Below are positions 15,317-24,630 of a stretch of 64,000 nucleotides of DNA, one piece after another. Source of the DNA: Micromonospora sp. C95 (lineage in GTDB: Bacteria; Actinomycetota; Actinomycetes; Mycobacteriales; Micromonosporaceae); contig NZ_JAGPXT010000009.1 in NCBI RefSeq assembly GCF_018070465.1, positions 62,001 to 126,000 on the forward strand, read 5' to 3'. The notes below the pieces were generated by a model. It had not been told where the DNA came from, did no database searches, and saw only the letters and a program-made list of their open reading frames with translations. The position numbers were made by a program, and so were the translations under genes. The first letter of the stretch is position 1. Each line of letters opens with the position of its first letter.

Positions 15317-16165
15317 TCAGTGGTGACCCGGCTGCCGATCCTCGCTACGGCGGCGGCCCTCGCCACGCAGGTCGCCCGATCGGCCGCGACCCAGGGCATG
15401 TTCGAAGACCAGGCGTTGCGCGCGTACGTACCTCGCGTCGTTGAGGTACTGGATGTGGTGTCCATCCGCGAGGTGACCGGCGAAGGCGGCGTTGCCGGCG
15501 GCTGCCTGGGCGTGCATGAAGTCGACGAGTGCGTGCAGCCGGGCCACGGCGGCGTCGACCAGACCGGCTCGCCCGCTGTCGTTCAGCCCGTAGCGGTCGC
15601 AGAACGTGCGGAGCCGGGCGGCCTGTTCCTCGGCGGTGCCGAAGCCGTCCGTGTTCTCCGGTGCGGTCATCGGCACCCATCGGTAGGCCGCGTAGGCGAC
15701 ATCCCAGATCCGGGGGCCGGGCTGGGCGTGGTCGAAGTCGATGATGCCGACGACGCGGTTGCCGTCGAGCACACAGTTGTGTGGCGCGTAGTCACCGTGA
15801 CAGATGACCTCCACCGGTTCGGTCGCCGCCACCTGCCAGCCGTCGCGTGGCGCTCGCCGCGCGTACTCGGCTGTCGCGTCGTGGTACGCCCTCAGCAGCG
15901 CGGCCGCACTCTCCAACGCCTCGACCGAGGCCGCCGCGGGGGTGGGTGGATAGTTCGACACCTCGCCCGGCAGGAAGTCGAGGATCTCGAAGCCGGGCTC
16001 GCTGGTGTCGCGTACCCGAGGTGCCGCCGCGAAGCCCCGGGCAGCGAGATGCCGCAGCAGGTCGTGAACCCGGGCCGACCAGGGCCCGGTGGGGCGACGC
16101 ACGGTGTCGCCGATCCGAACGACCTCGTTCACGCCGCCGCCCGTCAGGATCTCCCGTTCGACCAT
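15317..16165 (-). CDS. Aminoglycoside phosphotransferase-family kinase
   Basis: A 282-residue kinase-like protein. The Brenner motif HGDYAPHN (residues 123-130) supplies the catalytic Asp and Asn, and IIDFDHA (141-147) the magnesium-binding Asp. The N-terminus has a short nucleotide loop (LTGGGVNEVVRIG). Family members phosphorylate antibiotics or small metabolites; the substrate is not predictable. The ATG at 16165 was chosen because GGAG lies 8 nt upstream and conservation begins there; the frame extends 47 codons further into unlikely sequence. Confidence 0.88.
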   Translation of the reverse strand: MVEREILTGGGVNEVVRIGDTVRRPTGPWSARVHDLLRHLAARGFAAAPRVRDTSEPGFEILDFLPGEVSNYPPTPAAASVEALESAAALLRAYHDATAEYARRAPRDGWQVAATEPVEVICHGDYAPHNCVLDGNRVVGIIDFDHAQPGPRIWDVAYAAYRWVPMTAPENTDGFGTAEEQAARLRTFCDRYGLNDSGRAGLVDAAVARLHALVDFMHAQAAAGNAAFAGHLADGHHIQYLNDARYVRAQRLVFEHALGRGRSGDLRGEGRRRSEDRQPGHH

Positions 16166-16251
16166 CCGCCCCACTCCGCCTCGTCGAGGTCCGTCCGCCC
16201 GATCACCCGCCGGCCAACCGGCCACGCGCCGGCCGACCGAGCCTGACGGCA

Positions 16252-18120
16252 TCATCCGCCGTCGCGTGCGGCGGGCAGCCGGGCGGTGCCCTGCGCCAGC
16301 AGCCACGGCAGGCGGGCGGTCCGGTCACGGGCGTCACCGAGCACCCTCACCAGCACGATGCTGTCCCGCACCCGCAGGACGGCCCGCTCGCCGGATGCGT
16401 ACGCCTCGTCGCCGATGCCGGGCAGCTCCTGCCCACGGGAGTTGAGCCGCCAGACCCACTGGGCCGCCACTCCGCTCAGCGTCGCGACCGCCAGGACGGG
16501 CCGACCGTCGCCGGCCGCACGGAACTGGACAGCGGTCAGCGGGCCGGGTAGGTCGAGTCGTTCGGCGGGTCGCACCGGCAGCCCGAGCGCCTGTCCGACC
16601 TCGTCCACTGTGAACAGCCCCGCCGCCCTGCGCCCCGCCTGCGGCGAACCGGCTCGCCCACCGCGTTCGACCACCGGGTTAGACGTCTGGTCGGTCCCGA
16701 TCGGCTCGACCAACCGTCGGGAGCGGCCGTGGCCGACGACCGAGAAGGCGACCACCCGCCGGGTCCACGGGCGGACCCGGATCGTCACGAGGTCCCCGTC
16801 CTGGCAGTCGCCGGCCCACCGGCTGGGCAGGCCCCAGGCGGTGGTCCGGTCGCCGGTGCCGTCGTCCACCGCCAGGTAGTGCAGCCACGGTCGGGCCGGC
16901 CGGTCTTCGCCCTGGCCCGTCGTGCGCCACACCTCCAGCCACAGCACCTCGCCGGTGACGGTTCGCTCCGTGACGAGGTCCGTGACGCCGCGTACCAGGG
17001 TGTGGCCGCCGGACACCAGCAGCACGAGGCCCACCACGACGATGCCGTCGGCCACGAACGCGAAGGCCCGCTCCGCCTGGTCGGCCGAGGTGGGCACGAG
17101 GTCGAAGGCGGCGCCGAAGACCTTCAGCAGGAACCCGCCAACCGCGATGCTGATCGCCGCGCGCAGCAGCAGCTTCGGCAGCGTCTGGCCGTAGCGGGCG
17201 GAGAAGCGCGGATAACGTACCCGGACCCGATGCCACGTGCCGCCGTACGACGACCAGAGCAGCCGTCTGTCGCCCATGCCGAGGTCGAGGACCGTGCTGG
17301 TCAGTCGGGTGGCGCCGACGGCCGCGCCGTAGCTCAGGTAGCGGTCCCAGATGGCCACCGACGCCGGGGGCAGTTCGTCGAACTGCTCGTGTCCGCGCAG
17401 CCAGTCCCGGACCCCGAGCCAGCGTGCGGCCACCTGACGGCCGAGAGGCGTGTCGCGTTCGCCGGGTGACAGTCCGGCGATGGCGGTCAGCGCGGCGAAG
17501 GTTGCGGTTCCGGCCTCGATGGCCAGGTTCTCCTCCGCCTGGTGCCAGATGCTGTAGTGCCAGACGACGATGCCGATGGCCACTGCGACGACCACCGCGG
17601 CGGCGGTCAACAGGCTGGTCACGGTGGGGCCGAAGCGCCGCCGGGACAGCCCGGCAGCCCGGGCGTCCGCGACGACCTGCGCTCGCAGCCGCCGGTTCCA
17701 CGTCTTCGCCTGTGCGCGGTCGCGGAAGGTCAGCGCGGTCAGGGGTACCATGCCGTCGACCGCGAGCCCGCGCACCCGGTCGAGCACCCGGCGTTCGTAC
17801 GGCCGCAGCCCACTGTCGTCGGGCGGTGTCGGCGGCAGGTGCAGCGTGGTCCGCATCGGATCGTCGTCCGGCTGACGCAACTCGACGAAGCCACGGGCGG
17901 CAAGGTCGAGCAGTGTCGACTCGGCCGCGTCTTCGGTCACCGACCACCGGCTGACCAGCAGGCTGACCACGGCGGGTGGTTCGGTCCCGAGTTCCATGGT
18001 GGCCGGCGCGGGCGTCGGACTGGCCGGCCGGGTGAGCACGCGGACCAGTCCGTACGCGGCGAACCAGGCGGCGAGGGCGACCGCGCTCACCGCCAGGTCG
18101 AGAAGCAGTCGGGGGTCCAC
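16252..18120 (-). CDS. DUF2207-like membrane protein
   Basis: A 622-residue membrane protein. One helix is at the N-terminus (LDLAVSAVALAAWFAAYGLV), two are near residues 170-190 and 200-220 and two more near 310-365. Between them lie soluble stretches of DUF2207/YciQ type (WSVTEDAAESTLLDLAARGF, a winged-helix-like segment). The C-terminal 130 residues form a separate soluble domain. The gene follows LemA by 11 nt; LemA and DUF2207 proteins are commonly paired and are assigned to envelope stress or surface functions. The biochemical role is unknown. Confidence 0.8.
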   Translation of the reverse strand: MDPRLLLDLAVSAVALAAWFAAYGLVRVLTRPASPTPAPATMELGTEPPAVVSLLVSRWSVTEDAAESTLLDLAARGFVELRQPDDDPMRTTLHLPPTPPDDSGLRPYERRVLDRVRGLAVDGMVPLTALTFRDRAQAKTWNRRLRAQVVADARAAGLSRRRFGPTVTSLLTAAAVVVAVAIGIVVWHYSIWHQAEENLAIEAGTATFAALTAIAGLSPGERDTPLGRQVAARWLGVRDWLRGHEQFDELPPASVAIWDRYLSYGAAVGATRLTSTVLDLGMGDRRLLWSSYGGTWHRVRVRYPRFSARYGQTLPKLLLRAAISIAVGGFLLKVFGAAFDLVPTSADQAERAFAFVADGIVVVGLVLLVSGGHTLVRGVTDLVTERTVTGEVLWLEVWRTTGQGEDRPARPWLHYLAVDDGTGDRTTAWGLPSRWAGDCQDGDLVTIRVRPWTRRVVAFSVVGHGRSRRLVEPIGTDQTSNPVVERGGRAGSPQAGRRAAGLFTVDEVGQALGLPVRPAERLDLPGPLTAVQFRAAGDGRPVLAVATLSGVAAQWVWRLNSRGQELPGIGDEAYASGERAVLRVRDSIVLVRVLGDARDRTARLPWLLAQGTARLPAARDGG

Positions 18121-18131
18121 CGGGCGCCTCG

Positions 18132-18710
18132 TCAGGAGCGCACCTGGACGGTGGCACGCTCCCCGTCGAGGGCCTCGAAGTAGTCCATCGGCCGGAAGCC
18201 GCCCAGCCCGGCGATGAGGTTGCTCGGGACGGACTGCGTGGTGGTGTTGTACGTCTGGACGGCGCTGTTGTAGAACTGTCGCGCGTAGGCGATCTTGTCT
18301 TCGGTTCGTGCCAGCTCACCCTGAAGGACCGCGAAGTTCTGGTTCGCCTTGAGGTCCGGGTACGCCTCCGCCAGCGCCAACAGTCGACCGAGCGTCTGGG
18401 TCAGGGCATGTTCGGCGCCCGCGCGGGCGGGCACGCCGGGCGCTGCGGTGGCGGCGATCGCGCCGCTGCGGGCGGCCAGCACCGCCTCCAGCGTGCCGCG
18501 CTCATGTGCCGCGTAACCCTTGACCGTCTCGACCAGGTTGGGGACCAGGTCGTACCGGCGCTTGAGCTGGACATCGATCTGAGCCCACGAGGCCTGCACC
18601 TGGTTGCGTCGGCGGACCAGGCGGTTGTAGGCGGCAAGTGCCCAGCCGATCATCACCGTCACCAGCAGGCAGAACAGCCCTCCGGCGCCCAGGATGAAAC
18701 CAGTCTCCAC
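18132..18710 (-). CDS. LemA-family protein
   Basis: A 192-residue protein with an N-terminal anchor (FILGAGGLFCLLVTVMIGWA) and the LemA helical bundle: YNRLVRRRNQVQASWAQIDV, LKRRYDLVPNLVETVKGYA, LKANQNFAVLQGELARTEDK and IAYARQFYNSAVQTYN. The N-terminus is outside and the bundle inside in known members. A GTG at 18710 with GGGGAG 5 nt upstream is the best start; upstream codons are unlike the family. Operon partner of the DUF2207-like gene. Confidence 0.9.
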   Translation of the reverse strand: METGFILGAGGLFCLLVTVMIGWALAAYNRLVRRRNQVQASWAQIDVQLKRRYDLVPNLVETVKGYAAHERGTLEAVLAARSGAIAATAAPGVPARAGAEHALTQTLGRLLALAEAYPDLKANQNFAVLQGELARTEDKIAYARQFYNSAVQTYNTTTQSVPSNLIAGLGGFRPMDYFEALDGERATVQVRS

Positions 18711-18832
18711 CCGAACTCCCCGAATCCCGTCCCGTGGAAGACGGCCGTGGCTGATCGCCGATGGCGTCCCCGACTGGCACGAGCATGGGGACACCGGCGG
18801 CCGGCCGCAATCAGGCGAACGGTTGGCGGCGT

Positions 18833-19978
18833 TCACCGGCGCAGCAGCGCGTTGAGTCGGGCGGCCTGTCGCGTGAGATGGTCGATTTCGGGAAGGCTGG
18901 GCGCCGATCGGGCGGCCTTGGCGTAGAGCCGCGCCGCCGTTGCCAGGTCACCGTCACGCTCGTGCAGGTAGGCGGCGACCGCGTCGTACCGGGGCAGGCC
19001 GGGGTCGAGGCCCGCCAGGGCGGCCAGGCCGGCTCGTGCTCCGTCGGCCTCGCCGACCGCGACGGCCCGGTTGAGGCGGGCCACCGGACTGTCGGTGAGG
19101 CGGACCAGTTCGTCGTACCACTCGACGATCTGCACCCAGTCGGTCTCCGTGGCCGTGCGGGCGTCGGCGTGCAGCGCGGCGATGGCGGCCTGCGCCTGGA
19201 ATTCGCCCAGGCGGTCGCGGGCCAGGGCGTTCTGGAGCACCTGCACGCCCTCGGCGATCAGGCGGGTGTCCCAGCGGCTGCGGTCCTGCTCGGCCAGCGG
19301 CACCAGGCGGCCGTCGGCGGTGGTTCGAGCCGCCCGGCGGGCGTGGTGCAGCAGCATGAGCGCGAGCAGCCCCGCCACCTCCTCGTGCCGGATGCTGGCC
19401 GCCAGCTGGCGGGTGAGCCGGATCGCCTCCGCGGCGAGGTCGACATCGCCGGAGTAGCCCTCGTTGAAGACCAGGTAGAGCACGCGCAGCACGGTGGTGA
19501 CGTCGCCGGGCTGGTTGAACCGGACTCCGCTGACGGTCCGCTTGGCCCGGCTGATCCGCTGCGCCATTGTCGTCTCCGGCACCAGGTAGGCCCGGGCGAT
19601 CTGCCGGGTGGTCAGGCCACCCACCGCCCGCAGCGTCAGCGCCACCGCCGAGGCCGGGGTCAACGACGGATGCGCGCACAGGAAATACAGCGCGAGCGTG
19701 TCGTCCACCGGCTCGCCCGGTCCGGGCGCGGGCTCGATCTCCACCAGGGCCTCGCGCCGTCGCCGCGAGGTGTCCGCGCGGGCCGCGTCGAGGAATTTCC
19801 GCCAGGACGCGGCGACCAGCCAGCCCTTGGGGTCGCGCGGTGGGTCGGTCGGCCACGTCCGGACGGCCTCGACAAGCGCGTCCTGCACGGCATCCTCGGC
19901 CGTCGCGAAGTCGACTCCGCGACGGACGAGGATGCCGATGACGGCGGGAGTAACGGTCCGCAGGACGGCTTCATCCAC
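18833..19978 (-). CDS. ECF42-type RNA polymerase sigma factor
   Basis: A 381-residue extracytoplasmic-function sigma factor. Region 2 includes VDFATAEDAVQDALVEAVRT, region 4 includes VGGLTTRQIARAYLVPETTM followed by AQRISRAKRTV. A long C-terminal extension with TPR-like helices (AGLAALAGLDPGLPRYDAVA) is the ECF42 hallmark. ECF42 genes lack an anti-sigma factor and are paired with DGPF (YCII) proteins, as here, 6 nt away. The start is GTG. A second cassette lies at 26.7-28.3 kb. Confidence 0.92.
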   Translation of the reverse strand: MDEAVLRTVTPAVIGILVRRGVDFATAEDAVQDALVEAVRTWPTDPPRDPKGWLVAASWRKFLDAARADTSRRRREALVEIEPAPGPGEPVDDTLALYFLCAHPSLTPASAVALTLRAVGGLTTRQIARAYLVPETTMAQRISRAKRTVSGVRFNQPGDVTTVLRVLYLVFNEGYSGDVDLAAEAIRLTRQLAASIRHEEVAGLLALMLLHHARRAARTTADGRLVPLAEQDRSRWDTRLIAEGVQVLQNALARDRLGEFQAQAAIAALHADARTATETDWVQIVEWYDELVRLTDSPVARLNRAVAVGEADGARAGLAALAGLDPGLPRYDAVAAYLHERDGDLATAARLYAKAARSAPSLPEIDHLTRQAARLNALLRR

Positions 19979-19984
19979 GGTGCG

Positions 19985-20392
19985 TCACTCGGAGATGGTC
20001 GGCGGCTCGGTCAGGAATGGCCGCACCTCGAGCCACTCGTGCAGCGGCTTCCCGCCAGCACCCGGTGCCGCCGACAGCTCGCCGGCCAGCTCCAGCGCCC
20101 GGTCGTAGGTCTCGACGTCGATCACCATCCAGCCGGCGATCAGATCCTTGGTCTCCGCGAACGGGCCGTCGGTGACCGGCGGTCGCCCCGCACCGTCGTA
20201 ACGGACGAACGTTCCCTCCGGGGAGAGCGCCTGCCCCTCGACGAACTCGCCGGTGCCTTCGAGCCGAGCGGCGAAGTCGCTCATGTACTGCACGTGGGCC
20301 GAGATCTCCTCGGGCGTCCACTGGTCCATCGGTACGTCGTACAGCGGGGTCGGGCCGCCACGGTAGTGCTTGAGCAGCAGGTACTTGGCCAT
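19985..20392 (-). CDS. DGPF/YCII-domain protein partnered with ECF42
   Basis: A 135-residue YCII-related protein that starts MAKYLLLKHYRGG and carries the family signature VTDGPFAETKDLIAGWMVID (DGPF variant). It ends in a terminal MxxPPTISE-like tail. AAGGAG at 8 nt supports the start. DGPF proteins are the usual targets and partners of ECF42 sigma factors; their biochemical role is not known. Confidence 0.9.
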   Translation of the reverse strand: MAKYLLLKHYRGGPTPLYDVPMDQWTPEEISAHVQYMSDFAARLEGTGEFVEGQALSPEGTFVRYDGAGRPPVTDGPFAETKDLIAGWMVIDVETYDRALELAGELSAAPGAGGKPLHEWLEVRPFLTEPPTISE

Positions 20393-20441
20393 CGGATGCT
20401 CCTTGTCGGCTACGGGCCATTGTGGCCGTGTTCGCAGCTGG

Positions 20442-20468
20442 GACGGAGCCCGACCCGGCTTCTCGACA
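20442..20468 (-). promoter_or_regulatory. Candidate ECF42-dependent promoter
   Basis: On the minus strand TGTCGA (20463-20468) is followed after 17 nt by CGTC (20442-20445), 50 nt before the DGPF start. Published ECF42 promoters have TGTCGA at -35 and CGA(C/T) at -10. The -35 match is exact and the -10 match partial, so autoregulation is plausible. Confidence 0.45.
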
Positions 20469-20496
20469 TGCCGCCGAGAACTTCTCCGGCGGAGTT

Positions 20497-21375
20497 TCAG
20501 GTCCGCACCGCCGGCACCGCGGCCAGGCAGGACAACGCCCGGGTGGTGGCGGTCGACGTGGCGGGCAGCAGCGGCGGGCGGACGAGTGGCGTCGGGATGC
20601 GGCCCTGGGCGTGCAGCACCGCCTTGACCACCGCGGGGTTGGGCTCGGCGAACAGCGCGGCCGAGAGGGTGGCGAGCCGGTGACCGAGCGGCCGGGCCCG
20701 GGTGACGTCGCCGGCGCGCCAGGCCGCGACCAGGTCGGCGTAGTCGGCGGTGGCGAGATGCGCGGAGGCGAGGATCCCACCGGATGCGCCGAGGGCGAGC
20801 AGCGGCGAGACGTACGCGTCCTCGCCGCAGAGCACCGCGAAGTCGGACGGCGGGTCGGCGAGCAGGGCGATCGTGTCGGCGTCGATGCCGCCGACCGCGT
20901 GCTTGACGCCCACCAGGCCGGGCAGCCCGGCGATCCGGCGCAACGTGCCGACGCCCAGCTGCTGCCCGGTGCGGTACGGAATGTGGTACGCGACAAGCGG
21001 CACCGGTGATTCCTCGGCCAACCGGGTGTAGTGCGCGAGTACCGCCTCCTCGCCGGGGCGCAGGAACGGCGGGACCAGGCAGAGCGCCGCGGTGACCTCG
21101 GGTCGTCCGGCGAGTGCCCGCAGCTCCGGCGCGGTGTGCGCGCCGACCAGGAGACCGGCCCGGTGCTCCCGACAGACCGCGGCGATCGCGTCGACCACCA
21201 TCTGCTGCTCGGCGGCACCGAGGGCGTGCGGCTCGGCGGTGGTGCCGAGGGCGACCAGACCGGCCGCGCCGCCGGTCAGCACCTCCTGGGCGAGTGCGCG
21301 CAGCGCGTCGGGTGCGACCGCGCCACTCTCGTCGAACGGCGTGATCATGGGTACGTAGAGACCGGCTGGTGTCAT
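20497..21375 (-). CDS. DapA/NanA-family aldolase (dihydrodipicolinate-synthase-like)
   Basis: A 292-residue class I aldolase-like (beta/alpha)8 barrel. It has GTTAEPHALGAAEQ (usually GTTGE), the catalytic-type Tyr in VAYHIPYRTG, and the Schiff-base Lys in LVGVKHAVGGIDAD. The altered motifs suggest it is a catabolic or 2-oxo-acid aldolase rather than lysine-pathway DapA. The ATG has GGAGG 8 nt upstream. It is divergent from a LysR regulator, which probably controls it. Confidence 0.87.
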   Translation of the reverse strand: MTPAGLYVPMITPFDESGAVAPDALRALAQEVLTGGAAGLVALGTTAEPHALGAAEQQMVVDAIAAVCREHRAGLLVGAHTAPELRALAGRPEVTAALCLVPPFLRPGEEAVLAHYTRLAEESPVPLVAYHIPYRTGQQLGVGTLRRIAGLPGLVGVKHAVGGIDADTIALLADPPSDFAVLCGEDAYVSPLLALGASGGILASAHLATADYADLVAAWRAGDVTRARPLGHRLATLSAALFAEPNPAVVKAVLHAQGRIPTPLVRPPLLPATSTATTRALSCLAAVPAVRT

Positions 21376-21445
21376 GCCTCCAGCCTCCGACCGAAGAAGA
21401 TGAAGCACCAGTTCCGATTACTCACCGAATACGTAAGCTGAACTG

Positions 21446-22354
21446 ATGCTTGACGTCCGCCGCCTGCGCCTGCTGCGGGACCTGTCCCACCTCGGCACCA
21501 TCGCCGCCGTGGCCGAGGCGCACACCTACACGCCGTCCGCCGTCTCCCAGCAACTCGCGGCGCTGCAACGGGAGGCCGGCGTCACGCTGCTGGAGCGGGC
21601 CGGTCGGCGGGTCACCCTGACTCCCACCGGGGTGGCGCTGGTCCGGCACGCCGAGGTCGTCCTCGCCGCGCTGGAGGCGGCCGACGCGACCCTCGCCGCC
21701 GCGCGGGGCGGGCTCTGCGGCACGGTACGCATCGGCGCGTACCCAAGTGCGGTGCGTACCCTGCTGCTGCCCGCCCTGGTCGCGCTCGGCCGGGACCATC
21801 CCGCGCTCGACCTGATGGTCACCGAGCTGGACCCGGTCGCGGTGCCCGACGCGCTGCGCGACCGCCGCCTCGACGTGGCGCTCGTGCACGACTACGACAT
21901 CGTGCCCGTCGAGCCGGGCCCGGCCCTGGACTCGGTGCCGCTGCTGGACGAGACGGTCTACCTGGCCGTCGGCGCGGACCGGGTCCTCACCGGCGACCCG
22001 ATGCGCTCGGTACGCGACGCGGACTGGATCGTGGGCAGCCCGGGTACGCTCTGCCACTCGGTGACCCTGCACGCGGGTGAACTGGCCGGTTTCCGCCCGA
22101 CCGTGCGGCACCACGCGGACGACTTCACCGCCGTGCTCGCCCTGGTTGCCGCCGGCCAGGGCGTCGGTCTGGTGCCGCAACTGGCTGTCGGGCGGCCGCC
22201 GGCCGGGGTGGTCCTGGTCCCGCTCGCCCTCCGGCGGCGTACCCGGATCGCCTACCGGCAGGGTGCGGGTGGCCATCCCGCGGTGGCCGCGAGCGTCGCC
22301 GCGCTGCGGGCCGCCGCCTCGGACCTGCCCGGCGAGCACCCGGCCGGGTGCTGA
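21446..22354 (+). CDS. LysR-family transcriptional regulator
   Basis: A 302-residue LysR regulator: N-terminal helix-turn-helix (MLDVRRLRLLRDLSHLGTIA, AVAEAHTYTPSAVSQQLAAL) and a periplasmic-binding-like effector domain (GTVRIGAYPSAVRTLLLPAL). A TAAGCT -10 box (21434-21439) ends 6 nt before the ATG, so the transcript is probably leaderless. It is divergent from the DapA-family aldolase across 70 nt, the classic LysR arrangement. Confidence 0.93.
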   Translation: MLDVRRLRLLRDLSHLGTIAAVAEAHTYTPSAVSQQLAALQREAGVTLLERAGRRVTLTPTGVALVRHAEVVLAALEAADATLAAARGGLCGTVRIGAYPSAVRTLLLPALVALGRDHPALDLMVTELDPVAVPDALRDRRLDVALVHDYDIVPVEPGPALDSVPLLDETVYLAVGADRVLTGDPMRSVRDADWIVGSPGTLCHSVTLHAGELAGFRPTVRHHADDFTAVLALVAAGQGVGLVPQLAVGRPPAGVVLVPLALRRRTRIAYRQGAGGHPAVAASVAALRAAASDLPGEHPAGC

Positions 22355-22380
22355 GCCGCCGTCGCGTCGCAGCCGTCGCC

Positions 22381-22414
22381 GGTCCCCGCCCAGCGCGCGC
22401 CCTGGGCGGGGACC
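22381..22414. terminator. Bidirectional terminator between LysR and the secreted protein
   Basis: A perfect 13-bp stem GGTCCCCGCCCAG (22381-22393) with 22402-22414 and an 8-nt loop between convergent stop codons. Confidence 0.85.
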
Positions 22415-22421
22415 GCCGGGC

Positions 22422-23507
22422 TCAGACGCTCGACGAGAAGGTCGAGCTGAACTCGGCGTCCTGCGGCCGGCCGGCGTTGCTGAAGCAGGCGACCGGCAGC
22501 ATCGCGTCGCTGCCGAACTGCGCCCAGCGGGACTGGATGGTGCAGTACGAGGGGTCGTCACCGATCGCGGTCACCTGCGCCGTGGTGCTCTTCTCGTGCA
22601 GGGCCGGGAACTTCACCGTGTAGGTGCCGAGGCCGGTGGGACCGAAGCCGTTCGCGCCCACGCCGAGCGGGTAGGAGTAGTTCGTCGGACCGACGAAGGG
22701 CGTCGCGAGGTATCCGAAGTACTTCGGTGGGCCGAACGACGCGTAGACCGAGCGCTCCCGATGGAACGAGGCGGTGAAGTCGCTGTTGATCAACGCGCCG
22801 GTGACCGGATCGTGGCAGGCGACGTAGACCAGTACGTCCGAGCCGGTCGCGCCCCAGCGAAGGATCTTGCATCGGCGCGGTTGCGCGTTCGGCTGCTGGG
22901 CGGTCACCTGCACGTTCCCGGAGAGCGCGCCGGCCGTGCCGACGGCCAGGAAGCGCAGCGCGTAGATGCCCACCCCGACGTTTGCGACGGTGACCGGCGC
23001 GCCGGCCGAGTTGTACGACTGCGCGAGGACGTTCGACAACACCTGTGCCGAGGCGTACGCCCCGACGCCGGCCGGCAGGATGCCGGAGCTGACCGTCCAC
23101 AGCACGGTGAACGGGGTGTCGGCCGGGACGCCGCCGGGTCGGAAGCACTGCACGTCGACGATCTCGTCGGCACCCGAGCTGCCCCACCGCACGAGCTGGC
23201 AGAACCGGCCGTCCCGCGCCACGGCGGTGACGTGTGCGTTGCCCCGGGAACCCAGGGCGATGTTCGGGAACCGCACCAGGAACCGGCCGGGGGCGACCTT
23301 GCCGCCGGTGGCCACCGGGCCCGCAGCCCAACTGCCGAACTGGTACGCCGCGGGCAGCGGCGTCCAGACCGGCACGGTGGGATCGGCGACGTACGCGAAC
23401 CCGAAGCGGTCGGCGGTGGCGGCCGTGGCCGGCGCACCCGGGATCAGCAGTGCCGCCGCCAGCATGGCGGCCAGGGCGGCGCAGAGGGGACGGAGTCGGA
23501 GAGACAT
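22422..23507 (-). CDS. Secreted protein of unknown function, four similar beta-rich repeats
   Basis: A 361-residue protein with a Sec signal peptide (RPLCAALAAMLAAALLIPGA, cleavage likely after ATAA). The mature part contains about four copies of a beta-rich unit: alternating blocks such as GRFLVRFPNIALGSRGNAHV/CQLVRWGSSGADEIVDVQC, and KFPALHEKSTTAQVTA/CTIQSRWAQFGSDAMLPVAC. Each unit has a pair of cysteines that could form disulfides. No catalytic motif is visible. GGAG at 6 nt supports the ATG. Confidence 0.8.
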   Translation of the reverse strand: MSLRLRPLCAALAAMLAAALLIPGAPATAATADRFGFAYVADPTVPVWTPLPAAYQFGSWAAGPVATGGKVAPGRFLVRFPNIALGSRGNAHVTAVARDGRFCQLVRWGSSGADEIVDVQCFRPGGVPADTPFTVLWTVSSGILPAGVGAYASAQVLSNVLAQSYNSAGAPVTVANVGVGIYALRFLAVGTAGALSGNVQVTAQQPNAQPRRCKILRWGATGSDVLVYVACHDPVTGALINSDFTASFHRERSVYASFGPPKYFGYLATPFVGPTNYSYPLGVGANGFGPTGLGTYTVKFPALHEKSTTAQVTAIGDDPSYCTIQSRWAQFGSDAMLPVACFSNAGRPQDAEFSSTFSSSV

Positions 23508-23691
23508 GGGCCACTCCAATCGGTGGTAGTCGATGCTTGGTTGCCACTGTTCCGGGTGCCGGTCAAGGTCACAGTCGGCTTGCCTACAACCGACGGGACG
23601 GGTGTCCGGCACCGGCTCGACCGGGTGGCCCGCGCCCCGGTGCCTGGAGAATTGGGTGGCCCACCCGAGCGCCCGGCGGGAGGATCTCGGC

Positions 23692-24588
23692 GTGAGACTG
23701 CACCAGGGTGAGATTCCGGTCGACGAGGATGTCGTCAGCTCGTTGGTGACGCAGCAGTGTCCGCAGTGGTCACACCTGCCGTTGTCCCGGGCAGGCGCGG
23801 GCACCGACAACACCATGTACCGGCTCGGCGCCGACCTGCTGGTGCGGCTGCCGCGCACCCCCGACAAGGCGCCGTCGCTGCGCAAGGAGCAGCGCTGGCT
23901 GCCCCGGCTGGCGCCCCGGCTCGCCTGCCGGATCCCGGAACCGGTGCACACCGGCGTACCCACCAGCGCCTTCCCGCTGCCCTGGTCGGTCTACCGATGG
24001 ATCGACGGCGAGGAGGCCGGACCGCAAACCGTCTCGGACTGGGCGGCCTTCGGCACCGACCTGGCGACCCTGGTGCGGGAGTTGCACAGCGTCGACCTCA
24101 TGGGGGCGACCCGCACGGGCGAGCTGAGCTGGTACCGCGGGGGAGACCTGCGGCCCTGTGCCGAGTGGGTCGGCCGCGCCCTCTCCGACTGCCGCGCGAT
24201 CGTCGGGGCGGAGATCGACGTCGACACCCTGGGGCGGCTGTGGCAGGCGGCGCTCGCCCGGCCCGAGCCGTCCGGGCCGCAGGTGTGGCTGCACGGCGAT
24301 CTGAGGCCCACCAACCTCCTGGTACGGCACGGCAGGCTGCACGCGGTCATCGACTTCGGTGGCCTGTCGGTCGGCCTGCCCGACGCCGAGCACGCCCCGG
24401 TGTGGGACCTGCCGCCCGAGGCCCGCCTCGCCTACCGGGACGCCATCGACGTGGACGACTCCACCTGGATACGCGCCCGCGCCTGGGCGATCGCCGTGGC
24501 CGCCAGCGGAATTCCGTACTACCAGCACAGTTACCCGGAGTTCGTGGCCGAGTGCCGGGCCCGCCTCCAGGCGATCCTCGCCGAATAG
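23692..24588 (+). CDS. Aminoglycoside phosphotransferase-family protein
   Basis: A 298-residue kinase-like enzyme with the motif WLHGDLRPTNLLVRHGRLHA, carrying the catalytic Asp/Asn, and AVIDFGGLSVGLPDAE for metal binding (DFG). The phosphate-loop region reads GTDNTMYRLG. It resembles the streptomycin/macrolide-type phosphotransferase group but the substrate is unknown. The GTG has GGAGG 8 nt upstream. It is unrelated in detail to the phosphotransferase at 15.3 kb. Confidence 0.88.
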   Translation: MRLHQGEIPVDEDVVSSLVTQQCPQWSHLPLSRAGAGTDNTMYRLGADLLVRLPRTPDKAPSLRKEQRWLPRLAPRLACRIPEPVHTGVPTSAFPLPWSVYRWIDGEEAGPQTVSDWAAFGTDLATLVRELHSVDLMGATRTGELSWYRGGDLRPCAEWVGRALSDCRAIVGAEIDVDTLGRLWQAALARPEPSGPQVWLHGDLRPTNLLVRHGRLHAVIDFGGLSVGLPDAEHAPVWDLPPEARLAYRDAIDVDDSTWIRARAWAIAVAASGIPYYQHSYPEFVAECRARLQAILAE

Positions 24589-24630
24589 CACCCGTCGCGG
24601 AGGTGGACAACCGGCAATACGGTGTGGTCG

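Noticed and set aside
20471..20492. Imperfect hairpin CCGCCGAGA/TCTCCGGCGG after the DapA-family gene
   Set aside because: Bulged and located at the start of the presumed ECF promoter; cannot be called a terminator with confidence.
18761..20683. 640-codon open frame on the plus strand opposite the sigma factor/DGPF genes
   Set aside because: Shadow of the minus-strand ECF42 cassette, which has clear family motifs; the plus-strand product has none.
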